Part shown: one piece after another, positions 32,182 to 39,823 of the stretch
Layout of the letters: each line of letters opens with the position of its first letter
Numbering within the stretch: position 1 is the stretch's first letter
Assembly (NCBI GenBank): GCA_020052975.1
Contig: JAGVOC010000153.1
Coordinates: 1-39,823, forward strand
DNA: 39,823 nucleotides
Direction of reading: 5' to 3'
Origin: Desulfobacterales bacterium
Lineage (GTDB): Bacteria; Desulfobacterota; Desulfobacteria; Desulfobacterales; RPRI01
Notes under the pieces: generated by a model
Database searches by the model: none
Told to the model about the DNA's origin: nothing
The model's input: the letters and a program-made list of their open reading frames with translations, nothing else
Made by a program: the position numbers and the translations under genes

Positions 32182-34791
32182 ATGAATATATTAAAGAACA
32201 AAATAAGGAAATGGATCAACCGGATACTCCAAGGTACACACAATCACTTTACCTGTCATCTGCCAGGGAATATAAGCACTTTTTCTTCGAGTACCCTTAA
32301 TCTTTATTTCTCCGGAATAAAGACCAGCCCTGAGCAGATTGATATACTCAGGCAAATTCCAAAAGAAGCGATTGTAGTTTACGCGACAAAATTTAAAAGT
32401 CACTTTGAATATTTATTCGCCTACACCCGTTACAAAGAGAATAACCTCCCCTTTCCTGAAATAGGATTTGATTACAAGGTCTTTATCTGGCAACCTGTGC
32501 CCCGCATATTCAGAACGCTGCTTTCCTATCTCGATTATTTTTCTGTGAACAAATCATTTCCTGATCCCTATAAAAGCGGATACATAAGAGAAGAGCTTTT
32601 GAATGGGCGGTCCGCGTTTCTGTCTCTTGTAGAAGATAAAGGGCTTTACAGGCGGTTTGTCAAGTCTGAAACAGATCCGATAGCTCATTTGATAGAACTG
32701 CAGGGATTAACCGACAGACCTGTATATATTGTCCCACAAATAATGTCCTTCGGGAAAAACCCTCTTCGAGCCACCCCTTCCTTGGTTGACATCATATTTG
32801 GGACTCCGGACAATCCGGGCAGATTGAGAAAAATAGCAACTCTTTTCAAATATCCGGAAAAAATAATTGTTGAAATTTCCGAACCGATTAATCTGAAAAG
32901 TTTCCTTGAATCAAAAGAGGTGCAGGAGCGAGGAATTGAATACCAGTCCCTTGTTTTAAGGAGAGATCTTCTTCTCCAGTTAAACCGCCACCGCCAGAGC
33001 ATAATCGGGCCTGTTCTCAAATCAAGAGAAGAGCTCAAAGAGAGCATCCTCACAAATGCACGCTTCCAGGAATTCCTTGATAATTATTCGAAATCCCGCA
33101 ATATGCCTGCCCAGAATATACGAAAAGAGGTCAATGAATATATTGAAGAAATTGCAGCGAATTACAATATTGCCCTTATAAGGGTATTGGCAGCAATTGT
33201 CGGCTGGATTATTAATACCATGTTCGATGGCTACACCGTCAATACTGATGGCTTAAACAAAGTAAAGAACATGTCTTTAAAAGGCCCACTTATATTAATT
33301 CCGTGCCATAAAAGTCATATCGATTACCTTATCCTTTCTTATTTGCTCTTTAATAACAACATGCCTTGCCCCCATATAGCTGCCGGCAAGAACCTGTCCT
33401 TCTGGCCTATGGGTCCGATTTTCAGGAGGGGCGGAGCATTTTTCATCAGGCGTACCTTTAGAGGTGCAGCCCTTTATTCAAGGGTATTTTCCGAATATAT
33501 TCAGAAGCTGCTCGAGGAAGGATTTAACATAGAGTTTTTTATCGAAGGCGGGAGAAGCAGGACCGGTAAACTTATCCTGCCCAAACTTGGACTCCTTTCA
33601 ATTCTTCTTGATGCCTATAAGAAAGGCGCCTGCAAAGACATGATAATAGCTCCCATCTTCATAGGATATGACAGAGTTATTGAAGAAAGCTCTTACTTAG
33701 ACGAGCTTGAAGGCGCACAAAAAAAACCTGAAAGTTTTTCTGAGGTCATAAAAGCCAGAAAATTTTTGAAGAAAAAATATGGTAAAATATATATACAGTT
33801 CAATGACCCGATATCATTAAACGAGTTATTCGGTGAAAAGGATATTCAGCTGAAAAGCATGACATCGAAAGAGCAGAACGCTTTATGCCGCAATCTTGGA
33901 TACAGAATAATAAACTCAATAAACGACGTTTCTGTTGTTACTCCATTTTCCCTTACTGCCTGCTCCGTTCTGAACTGTTCAAGAAAGAGATTTACGTATG
34001 ATCGCATCATCTTTTCTGTTGATACTTACATGAAATACCTCAGTTCACAAGGCGCAAAGCTGTCAGATACGCTTATTTCCGATTTCAGACACGTAATTGA
34101 ACAAGTTCTTGATTCCTATGTGCAGAGAAAATTTATCGAACCGGTTCATATGGAAAAAGCGAGCCACTCATTTGTCCCGGAATTTTCAGTAAATGTTAAC
34201 AAGCGCCCGGCAATGGAATATTATAAAAATAACTGCATTTCGTTCTTTGTTCCTGCTGCAATTACGGCCCTTGAAATTCTTAATATAGAATCGTTTCAGT
34301 TCCAGGCATCCGACCTTCATTCGGGGTATGCTTTTCAGCAAAATTTCTTCAAGTATGAGTTTGCATACAATATTGACAAAACTCCCGAATACTTTGTCCG
34401 CAAAAACATAAAGACATTTATAGATGACGCTATCCTGGTTCCCCATGCAACTCTTCCTGATACATACAATGTAACATCGTCCGGTTTAAATAAGTTGAAG
34501 CTGTTTTCGAATTTTTTAAAACCCTATTACGAATCATACTTTGTAGTTCTTAATTATTTTATGAAAACTTCCCAAAACGAATCTGATGCCAAGGAACGTA
34601 TCAAAAAAATTCAAACTCTAGGAAGCAGGATGTATAAAAACCATGAAATTGAACGCAATGAAGCTTTATCGAAAGTTTATTATTCAAATGCAATTGATTT
34701 CTTCAACAACAAGGGAATCAAAAGCTCTGAAGAAATGGATAAAATAAAATTCTATGAAGATGCCATTCAGAAATACCTGAGCTTTCTGTAA
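32182..34791 (+). CDS. plsB: Glycerol-3-phosphate acyltransferase, PlsB type
   Basis: Acylates sn-glycerol-3-phosphate at position 1, the first step of phospholipid synthesis, at the inner membrane. The acyltransferase blocks are in order: LIPCHKSHIDYLILSYLL (HX4D catalytic pair near 376-381), GGAFFIRRTFRGAALYSRVF, FFIEGGRSRTGKLILPKLG (near 452) and IAPIFIGYDRVIEES. At 869 residues it matches the large PlsB class (E. coli 807), not PlsY. The N-terminal and C-terminal regions outside the acyltransferase domain are poorly conserved, as usual for PlsB. The ribosome-binding site is weak. It may pair functionally with the Mla genes in lipid balance, but no regulatory link is visible. Confidence 0.93.
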   Translation: MNILKNKIRKWINRILQGTHNHFTCHLPGNISTFSSSTLNLYFSGIKTSPEQIDILRQIPKEAIVVYATKFKSHFEYLFAYTRYKENNLPFPEIGFDYKVFIWQPVPRIFRTLLSYLDYFSVNKSFPDPYKSGYIREELLNGRSAFLSLVEDKGLYRRFVKSETDPIAHLIELQGLTDRPVYIVPQIMSFGKNPLRATPSLVDIIFGTPDNPGRLRKIATLFKYPEKIIVEISEPINLKSFLESKEVQERGIEYQSLVLRRDLLLQLNRHRQSIIGPVLKSREELKESILTNARFQEFLDNYSKSRNMPAQNIRKEVNEYIEEIAANYNIALIRVLAAIVGWIINTMFDGYTVNTDGLNKVKNMSLKGPLILIPCHKSHIDYLILSYLLFNNNMPCPHIAAGKNLSFWPMGPIFRRGGAFFIRRTFRGAALYSRVFSEYIQKLLEEGFNIEFFIEGGRSRTGKLILPKLGLLSILLDAYKKGACKDMIIAPIFIGYDRVIEESSYLDELEGAQKKPESFSEVIKARKFLKKKYGKIYIQFNDPISLNELFGEKDIQLKSMTSKEQNALCRNLGYRIINSINDVSVVTPFSLTACSVLNCSRKRFTYDRIIFSVDTYMKYLSSQGAKLSDTLISDFRHVIEQVLDSYVQRKFIEPVHMEKASHSFVPEFSVNVNKRPAMEYYKNNCISFFVPAAITALEILNIESFQFQASDLHSGYAFQQNFFKYEFAYNIDKTPEYFVRKNIKTFIDDAILVPHATLPDTYNVTSSGLNKLKLFSNFLKPYYESYFVVLNYFMKTSQNESDAKERIKKIQTLGSRMYKNHEIERNEALSKVYYSNAIDFFNNKGIKSSEEMDKIKFYEDAIQKYLSFL

Positions 34792-34845
34792 TAAGGGGCC
34801 CATAATCGTTATATCTATCACAATACTTATGAAGAGCAGTAATAT

Positions 34846-36543
34846 ATGAAAGCCCTTATTCTTGCCGCAGGATTTGGAACAAGGCTCGCCCCGTATACAG
34901 ATCACACTCCCAAGCCGCTTTTTCCGGTCGCAGGCCGCACCCTGCTCGATATTATAATAAGAAACCTGGAAGCGGCCGGATGCGAATCAATCATAATAAA
35001 CACACACCATCTTCACTATAAAATAGATGCTTTTTTAAATTCACAGAAATATTCCATACCCGTAAAGACTCTTTATGAGCCGGTTATTCTCGGAACCGGC
35101 GGCGCCATAAAAAATGCCGGCGACTTCTGGAACAACAGACCGTTTATTGTTATAAACAGCGATATCTTTACCAATATCGACCTGCTCGAAGTCTACAGAT
35201 TTCATCTTGGCCATAATCATCCGGCAACCCTTGTATTAACCGATTATGAAGAATTCAATAATGTTCTGATTGGCGAAGACGATTACATCCTTGGTTTTGA
35301 GAATCACCGTACCAATCCTCTTCCCTCCACAAATAAGGGAAATATCGGGCGTCTTGCCTTCACCGGCATTCAGGTTCTCAACCCTGAAATTCTTGATTTC
35401 ATCCCGGCAAATTCATTCTCAAACAGCATCGATGTATATAGGCAAATGATTTCCTGCGGGAAAAAAATCCGTGCCTTTAATCCGGAAAATCACTCCTGGA
35501 ATGATCTGGGAACGCCTGGGAAATACACTGAGACGGTGATTGGAGAAACAGCCCCAAAGGCTTTCGGGCTTGCTTTTCAGGATTACAAAAACCGGAAAAT
35601 TAATATGTCCCGACTCAAAGGAGACGGTTCCGACAGAAGATGGTCCCGGCTTGTATCTGGAAAAGATTCTTTAATTATGGCTGATCACGGTATCAGGAAA
35701 GAGCTTTCTGTTACCGAGGCTGACTCCTTTATTGCAATCGGCCTCCATTTGCATAACAAAGGACTGCCGGTTCCGAGAATATTTCTCCACGATTCCTTTT
35801 CCGGGCTTGTTTTTCTGGAAGACCTTGGAGATAAGAATTTACAAACAGAAATAATGAACATAACAAGTCAAGATGAAATCATCTCACGGTATAAAACCAT
35901 TATTGATCTTCTTATAAATCTTTCTCTTACCGGAAGCTCAGGTTTTGATGTTTCATGGACATACCAGACACCCTGTTACACGGCTGATCTTATTCTTGAA
36001 AAGGAATGCAGATACTTCACGGATGCTTTTCTTATAGGTTACCTGAATAAAGATGTTGAATTCGATGTATATGAAAACGAATTCAAAATTATTGCATCAC
36101 ATGCTCTTGAATATCAGGTTAAGGGATTCATGCACCGGGATATGCAGTCCCGAAATATCATGGTTAAAGAAGATGGCATTTATTTTATCGACTTCCAGGG
36201 AGGACGCCTCGGGCCCCTTCAGTATGATCTCGCATCTCTTTTAATAGATCCGTACGTCGGATTACCTTCAGGAGTTCGTTCGGAACTGGTCGATTACTGC
36301 GCCAAAAGAATTTACTCTATTGCCGGAATAAAAGCAGATAATTTCTGTCGTTGCTTCAAATACTGTTCAATTACACGGAATCTCCAGATTCTGGGGGCTT
36401 TTGGCCATTTAAGCAGGGTCAAAGGAAAAACTTTTTTTGAGAAATATATCCCTGCGGCACTTAAAACACTCAAAGAAAGCTTCCGACTGCTTGACAAAGA
36501 TGAATTCCCGAAACTAAAATCACTTGTTGAGAATCTGTTGTAA
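34846..36543 (+). CDS. MurU-AmgK fusion: sugar-1-phosphate uridylyltransferase plus anomeric amino-sugar kinase
   Basis: Two enzymes of MurNAc salvage in one 565-residue chain. Residues about 1-230 are a MurU-like nucleotidyltransferase: LILAAGFGTRLAPYTDHTPK, PVILGTGGAIKNAGDF and FIVINSDIFTNIDLLEV. From about 255 the chain is AmgK-like: KGDGSDRRWSRLVSGKDSLI, VFLEDLGDKNLQ, then the catalytic loop MHRDMQSRNIMV (H430, D432, N437) and FIDFQGGRLGPLQYDLASLL (D449). AmgK makes MurNAc-alpha-1-phosphate and MurU converts it to UDP-MurNAc, bypassing de novo synthesis (and fosfomycin-sensitive MurA) in Pseudomonas. There they are separate proteins of about 223 and 340 residues; the sum fits this fusion. 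It could act on another amino sugar such as GlcNAc. GAAGAG precedes ATG. Confidence 0.82.
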   Translation: MKALILAAGFGTRLAPYTDHTPKPLFPVAGRTLLDIIIRNLEAAGCESIIINTHHLHYKIDAFLNSQKYSIPVKTLYEPVILGTGGAIKNAGDFWNNRPFIVINSDIFTNIDLLEVYRFHLGHNHPATLVLTDYEEFNNVLIGEDDYILGFENHRTNPLPSTNKGNIGRLAFTGIQVLNPEILDFIPANSFSNSIDVYRQMISCGKKIRAFNPENHSWNDLGTPGKYTETVIGETAPKAFGLAFQDYKNRKINMSRLKGDGSDRRWSRLVSGKDSLIMADHGIRKELSVTEADSFIAIGLHLHNKGLPVPRIFLHDSFSGLVFLEDLGDKNLQTEIMNITSQDEIISRYKTIIDLLINLSLTGSSGFDVSWTYQTPCYTADLILEKECRYFTDAFLIGYLNKDVEFDVYENEFKIIASHALEYQVKGFMHRDMQSRNIMVKEDGIYFIDFQGGRLGPLQYDLASLLIDPYVGLPSGVRSELVDYCAKRIYSIAGIKADNFCRCFKYCSITRNLQILGAFGHLSRVKGKTFFEKYIPAALKTLKESFRLLDKDEFPKLKSLVENLL

Positions 36544-36607
36544 CCGGCTTGTCTTTCTGATATATTGCCGGAAATAGGCACTTAAAAAGCTATACGTGGA
36601 GGTAATT

Positions 36608-37444
36608 ATGAACCGAATAAAAGTCATGGTAAATGGATTGCCTGGAAACATGGCTACAAATGTAGCTAAACATGTTTTAGATGATGACAGATTTGAGCTT
36701 ATCCCTTTTTCACTTACAGGTCCTGAAATAATGGAAAAAGAATATAAAATTTCATCACTTCAAATCCGTCTTGTTCATCCCGGGGAAAGACAGCATATCA
36801 TAGATGAACTTAAGAAAAGAGAAGGCAGCTTTATAAGCATTGACTATACTCATCCATCTGCAGTAAACAGTAATGCTGAATTTTTCTGCAGCAATTCTAT
36901 GCCATTTGTTATGGGCACAACCGGAGGAGACAGGAAGAAACTTGCTGAGACTATCTTTTCTTCCGGTATCTGCGCCATAATTTCGCCGAACATGGCAAAG
37001 CAGATAGTCGGTTTTCAGGCAATGATGGAATATGCTGCTAAAACATTTCCGGATCTGTTCAGGGGTTATTCACTGACCGTGAAAGAAAGCCATCAAAAAG
37101 GAAAGGCCGATACAAGCGGAACAGCCAAGGCAATTGTCGGCTATTTTAACAAGCTTGGAATTCCTTTCACAGAACAGGAAATTTCAATGGAACGCGATCC
37201 TGAAAGACAAAAAAGCGTGTGGGGCATACCCCCTGAATTTATAAAAGGACACGGATGGCATACCTATACGCTTGTCTCAGACGATAAAACGGTCAAATTT
37301 GAGTTTTCCCACAATATCAACGGTCGTGATATCTATGCCAGGGGAACCCTTGACGCCATATTCTTTCTGAACAGTAGGTTAAAAGAAGGAGTAAAGGGAA
37401 GAGTTTTTTCGATGATTGATGTTTTACACGGATCAGGAATTTAA
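36608..37444 (+). CDS. dapB: 4-hydroxy-tetrahydrodipicolinate reductase, plant-type
   Basis: An NAD(P)H-dependent reductase of the lysine/diaminopimelate pathway; diaminopimelate feeds peptidoglycan. The dinucleotide motif is unusual (KVMVNGLPGNMATNVA instead of GxxGRMG). The substrate site reads KESHQKGKADTSGTAKAI, resembling the plant DapB form (ESHQ...DTSGTAKA), whereas most bacteria have E(L)HHRxKxDAPSGT. The C-terminal FSHNINGRDIYARGTLDAI matches the conserved FxHxxxSRxxFAxGal region. 278 residues is normal. ATG at 36608 with GGAGG 5 bases upstream is chosen over GTG at 36596, which overlaps that site. It is encoded near the MurNAc salvage fusion, so a cell-wall precursor grouping is plausible. 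Confidence 0.87.
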   Translation: MNRIKVMVNGLPGNMATNVAKHVLDDDRFELIPFSLTGPEIMEKEYKISSLQIRLVHPGERQHIIDELKKREGSFISIDYTHPSAVNSNAEFFCSNSMPFVMGTTGGDRKKLAETIFSSGICAIISPNMAKQIVGFQAMMEYAAKTFPDLFRGYSLTVKESHQKGKADTSGTAKAIVGYFNKLGIPFTEQEISMERDPERQKSVWGIPPEFIKGHGWHTYTLVSDDKTVKFEFSHNINGRDIYARGTLDAIFFLNSRLKEGVKGRVFSMIDVLHGSGI

Positions 37445-37487
37445 TATTTTATAATACCGCGGTTTTTTGCACAAATTCGGAGGAAAC

Positions 37488-38087
37488 ATGAAAAAGTATT
37501 TTATTTTATTGTTTGGATTAATATCTGTTCTTGCTTTAACCGGTTGCGGATACAACACGATGCAGGCGAATGAAGAGGCCGTTTTTGCTGCATGGGGAGA
37601 TGTTGAGGCAAGTTACCAGCGCCGTCTTGACCTGATACCCAACCTTGTTGAAACGGTTAAAGGTTATGCGAAGCACGAAGCCGAAACACTTACGGCTGTT
37701 GTCGAAGCAAGAGCCAAGGCAGGATCCATACAGATTTCAAAAGAGATGATAAACAATCCCGAAACATTCGGTAAATTCCAGCAGGCCCAGGGAGAGCTTT
37801 CAGGCGCTCTTTCGAGGCTTATGGTTATTGTTGAGAGATACCCTGATTTAAAGGCAAATCAGAATTTTCTTGATTTGCAGAACCAGCTTGAAGGTACTGA
37901 AAACAGAATAAATGTAGCAAGAGTTAGATACAACAAAGCCGTTCAGGATTTTAACACCAGCATCAGAATTTTCCCCAACTCACTGACCAACTCCCTCCTG
38001 CTCCATCTTGCGCGCAAAGAGCCTTTCAAGGCTGAAGAGGCGGCAAAAACCGCACCCAAAGTAAGCTTTTCAGACAAAAAGAATTAA
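37488..38087 (+). CDS. lemA: LemA family lipoprotein
   Basis: A LemA-type protein; the family's molecular role is poorly known. The lipoprotein signal is [15 protein letters not shown], with the lipid cysteine about residue 20 from ATG 37488. Family motifs include [57 protein letters not shown] and [20 protein letters not shown]. Helical character dominates. Classical LemA has an N-terminal span without a lipobox, so this is the lipid-anchored form. AGGA 5 bases before ATG supports the start; the frame upstream to 37467 is ignored. It is 11 bases from a TPM-domain gene, the usual partner of LemA. Confidence 0.92.
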   Translation: MKKYFILLFGLISVLALTGCGYNTMQANEEAVFAAWGDVEASYQRRLDLIPNLVETVKGYAKHEAETLTAVVEARAKAGSIQISKEMINNPETFGKFQQAQGELSGALSRLMVIVERYPDLKANQNFLDLQNQLEGTENRINVARVRYNKAVQDFNTSIRIFPNSLTNSLLLHLARKEPFKAEEAAKTAPKVSFSDKKN

Positions 38088-38098
38088 GGATATATTTA

Positions 38099-38962
38099 AT
38101 GTTAAACTGGTTCATCGCACTTATTTTTATAATTATTCCATACTCTGCCGGAGCGCTTGACGTTCCCGCCCTAAAGGGCAGAGTAAATGACTATGCTGCA
38201 GTGCTCTCTCCTGAAACTGAGAATAAACTGGAAGAGACGCTGTCTGCGATAGAAAGCAGTGATTCGACCCAGGTTGTGGTGCTGACCATCCCCTCTCTGG
38301 AGGGAGAAGTCCTGGAGCAATTCTCCATAAAGGTAGCCGAAGAATGGAAAATCGGGCAAAAGAATAAAGACAACGGAGCCATTCTTCTCATATCAAAAAA
38401 TGACCGAAAAATCAGGATCGAGGTGGGCCGGGGACTTGAAGGGAAGTTGACCGATCTTATCTCGGGAAGGATTATACGCTCCGAGATAATCCCTAAGTTC
38501 AAGGAAGGCGACTTCAACGGCGGAATAGAGGCCGGTACCACCGCCATTGTTTCGGTTGTCAGGGGCGAATATAAGGCATCAGAAAAGAACGCCGTGCGAA
38601 AAGGAAGCGGCAAAAACCCCATCTTTACCCTGCTTATTTTTCTTTTTGTTATAACAGCGGCTTTATCCGGCATTTCGAAAATTCTCGGAGGCACATCAGG
38701 CGCAATTCTCCTCCCTGCAATATCCCTGTTTTCTTTTCCCGGAATTTCCCTGATGATGCTGGGCATTCTTGCAATAGCCGGATTTGCTTTCGGGCTATTT
38801 ACAGGAGCCTTAACAGGCGGCAGTGGAAGACATCTCCCCGGTGGCTTTGTAAGCAGCGGCTTTGGCCGAGGAGGTTTCGGAGGCGGAAGCGGCTTCGGAG
38901 GCGGAGGTTTTTCAGGCGGAGGCGGAGGCTTCGGCGGCGGCGGATCATCGGGAAGCTGGTAA
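38099..38962 (+). CDS. TPM-domain (YgcG-like) membrane protein
   Basis: A signal peptide (about 1-20, ending AGALD) precedes a TPM phosphatase-fold domain (about 25-160) with RVNDYAAVLSPETENKLEET, VVVLTIPSLEGEVLEQFSIK, NDRKIRIEVGRGLEG and IRSEIIPKFKEGDFNGGIEA. Two or three C-terminal hydrophobic segments follow (about 178-240). The tail is a glycine-rich run ending in GGGGSSGSW, a typical YgcG-like tail. LemA and a second TPM gene flank it. The family has been linked to envelope stress and protein quality control near the membrane, but activity is not established. The length is normal. Confidence 0.88.
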   Translation: MLNWFIALIFIIIPYSAGALDVPALKGRVNDYAAVLSPETENKLEETLSAIESSDSTQVVVLTIPSLEGEVLEQFSIKVAEEWKIGQKNKDNGAILLISKNDRKIRIEVGRGLEGKLTDLISGRIIRSEIIPKFKEGDFNGGIEAGTTAIVSVVRGEYKASEKNAVRKGSGKNPIFTLLIFLFVITAALSGISKILGGTSGAILLPAISLFSFPGISLMMLGILAIAGFAFGLFTGALTGGSGRHLPGGFVSSGFGRGGFGGGSGFGGGGFSGGGGGFGGGGSSGSW

Positions 38963-38975
38963 AAGGAAATTGACC

Positions 38976-39686
38976 ATGAAAATTAAAGCATCTGAATTAT
39001 TCAGTCCGGAAGACAAAGAATGCATTGCGGATTCTATTAAGAAAGCTGAAGCTGAGACTTCCGGCGAAATAGCAATAATGGTTCTTGACTCCAGTGATTC
39101 GTACAGTGAAGCTGAAACTTTCGGGGCTTTTGTCCTTTCCGGCTTTTTTTCGCTGTTATTTGAATTAATAAAATCATCCGTCCTCAGCTTTGAACCAGGC
39201 TGGGAATCTGGTAGTTTGAATTTCCCATATAATATTCTCATCGAAGCCGCAAAAAATGCCAGTATCTGGACTTATATCCCGATGGTGTTTATCCTGTACT
39301 TTATTTTTAAATTCGTATTATCGAAACTACCTGAAATGAAAATTCTTTTCATATCGGGTAAACGCATTGAAGAGACTGTCCGGGAACGTGCTGTCATGGC
39401 CTTTTATGAAAAGGAATTATATAAAACAAAGGATGAAACAGGGATTCTTATTTTTATTTCACTTCTTGAACACCGGGTATGGATACTTGGAGACAGGGGC
39501 ATCAATGCAAAAATAGCCCCTGATTTCTGGAGGGAAATTACCACGGATCTTTCCGCAGGAATTAAGAAAAATGAATACGGGAAATCAGCATGTCAGGCTA
39601 TATCAAAATGCGGCGAAGAGTTATCCAGATATTTTCCTGTAAAAAAGGATGATATCAATGAGCTGACAGACGAGGTTATTCTATAA
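38976..39686 (+). CDS. Second TPM-domain membrane protein
   Basis: The shorter partner of the preceding TPM protein (236 aa). It has no signal peptide; the TPM-like domain starts at SPEDKECIADSIKKAEAETS and contains SGEIAIMVLDSSD. Hydrophobic segments at about 50-70 and 105-125 (IWTYIPMVFILYFIFKFVLS) interrupt it, and the second TPM half follows (GILIFISLLEHRVWILGDRG). ATG at 38976 has AAGGAA upstream; the frame extended to 38862 overlaps the previous gene and is rejected. The protein may pair with the first TPM protein. The function is unknown. Confidence 0.82.
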   Translation: MKIKASELFSPEDKECIADSIKKAEAETSGEIAIMVLDSSDSYSEAETFGAFVLSGFFSLLFELIKSSVLSFEPGWESGSLNFPYNILIEAAKNASIWTYIPMVFILYFIFKFVLSKLPEMKILFISGKRIEETVRERAVMAFYEKELYKTKDETGILIFISLLEHRVWILGDRGINAKIAPDFWREITTDLSAGIKKNEYGKSACQAISKCGEELSRYFPVKKDDINELTDEVIL

Positions 39687-39688
39687 GA

Positions 39689-39823
39689 GAGACCTTTGCA
39701 GAACATTCAATTTAGACTCAAGTTCAAGGAAGGCGATATTTAAGGCTTAGGTTCATGGTTTATGGTTACTGGTTCCTGGTTAAAAGAAAAAACCAGAAAC
39801 TACAAACAAGAGACCAAAAACCA
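39689..39823. mobile_element. Inverted family C element with family B insert, runs off window
   Basis: Starts GAGACCTTTGCAGAACATTC and continues as the reverse complement of the right half of 9852-10033 (CAAGGAAGGCGATA, then TTTAAGGCTTAGGTT), then a GGTTTATGGTTACTGGTTCC palindrome. The other end lies beyond the window. It begins 3 bases after the last gene's stop. Confidence 0.7.

Overview
This window looks like a chromosomal segment of an anaerobic Gram-negative bacterium, most likely a member of the Desulfobacterota (Desulfobacterales-like), although no rRNA is present to prove it. The evidence is a 2-oxoacid:ferredoxin oxidoreductase set with its own 2x[4Fe-4S] ferredoxin, outer-membrane functions (a Wza-like exporter, a beta-barrel protein, MlaD/MlaE lipid transport), a hisC-cmk-rpsA-sppA gene order, PlsB, moderate GC, and many short inverted-repeat elements between genes. 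No phage, plasmid, CRISPR array, rRNA or tRNA was recognised.

Layout. (1) About 0.3-7.2 kb, minus strand: an exopolysaccharide assembly and export operon of the exosortase/PEP-CTERM-associated type. In transcription order it holds a Wza-like export protein, an outer-membrane beta-barrel protein, a Wzz-like chain-length determinant, an ExeA-like ATPase, a CpsD-like tyrosine kinase and an initiating sugar transferase. It has a good sigma70-type promoter at 7245-7274. No exosortase is in the window. (2) About 7.5-11 kb, minus strand: an Mla/MCE lipid-transport cluster (MlaE permease, a shrunken ABC ATPase that lacks its catalytic motifs, MlaD, a lipoprotein). (3) About 11.1-13.7 kb, minus strand: sugar-nucleotide genes, a DegT aminotransferase and a ManC whose isomerase domain has lost its metal ligands. 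(4) About 13.7-19 kb, minus strand: dnaE and guaB; then a plus-strand YciO/Sua5-type gene at 19.3 kb. (5) About 20.2-29.3 kb, minus strand: a P-loop NTPase, ferredoxin, three oxidoreductase subunits, hisC, cmk, rpsA and sppA. (6) About 29.6-39.7 kb, mostly plus strand: a NamZ-like exo-muramidase without a signal peptide, an RNase HI-family protein, a small membrane protein (minus), PlsB, a MurU-AmgK fusion, a plant-type DapB, LemA and two TPM-domain proteins.

How they work together. Region 1 builds and exports a surface polysaccharide, and region 3 may supply activated sugars. Region 2 probably moves phospholipids between the two membranes. Region 6 suggests cytoplasmic salvage of MurNAc: NamZ would release it and the fused kinase/uridylyltransferase would turn it into UDP-MurNAc.

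The gaps between genes hold at least four families of repeats: G/C-run hairpins with quadruplex-forming runs around the polysaccharide genes; a GAGACCTTTG-ended MITE-like element that often carries a second, GGTTCCTGG-type palindrome inside it; a GACGGC-ended MITE-like element with variable interiors; and a 17-bp-arm element. Several genes appear to take their ribosome-binding sites from these repeats. The most unusual points are the pseudo-ATPase in the Mla cluster, the MurU-AmgK fusion near a cytoplasmic NamZ, the degenerate GGDEF-like domain on the sugar transferase, the metal-site-less ManC, and the structured repeats inside operons.
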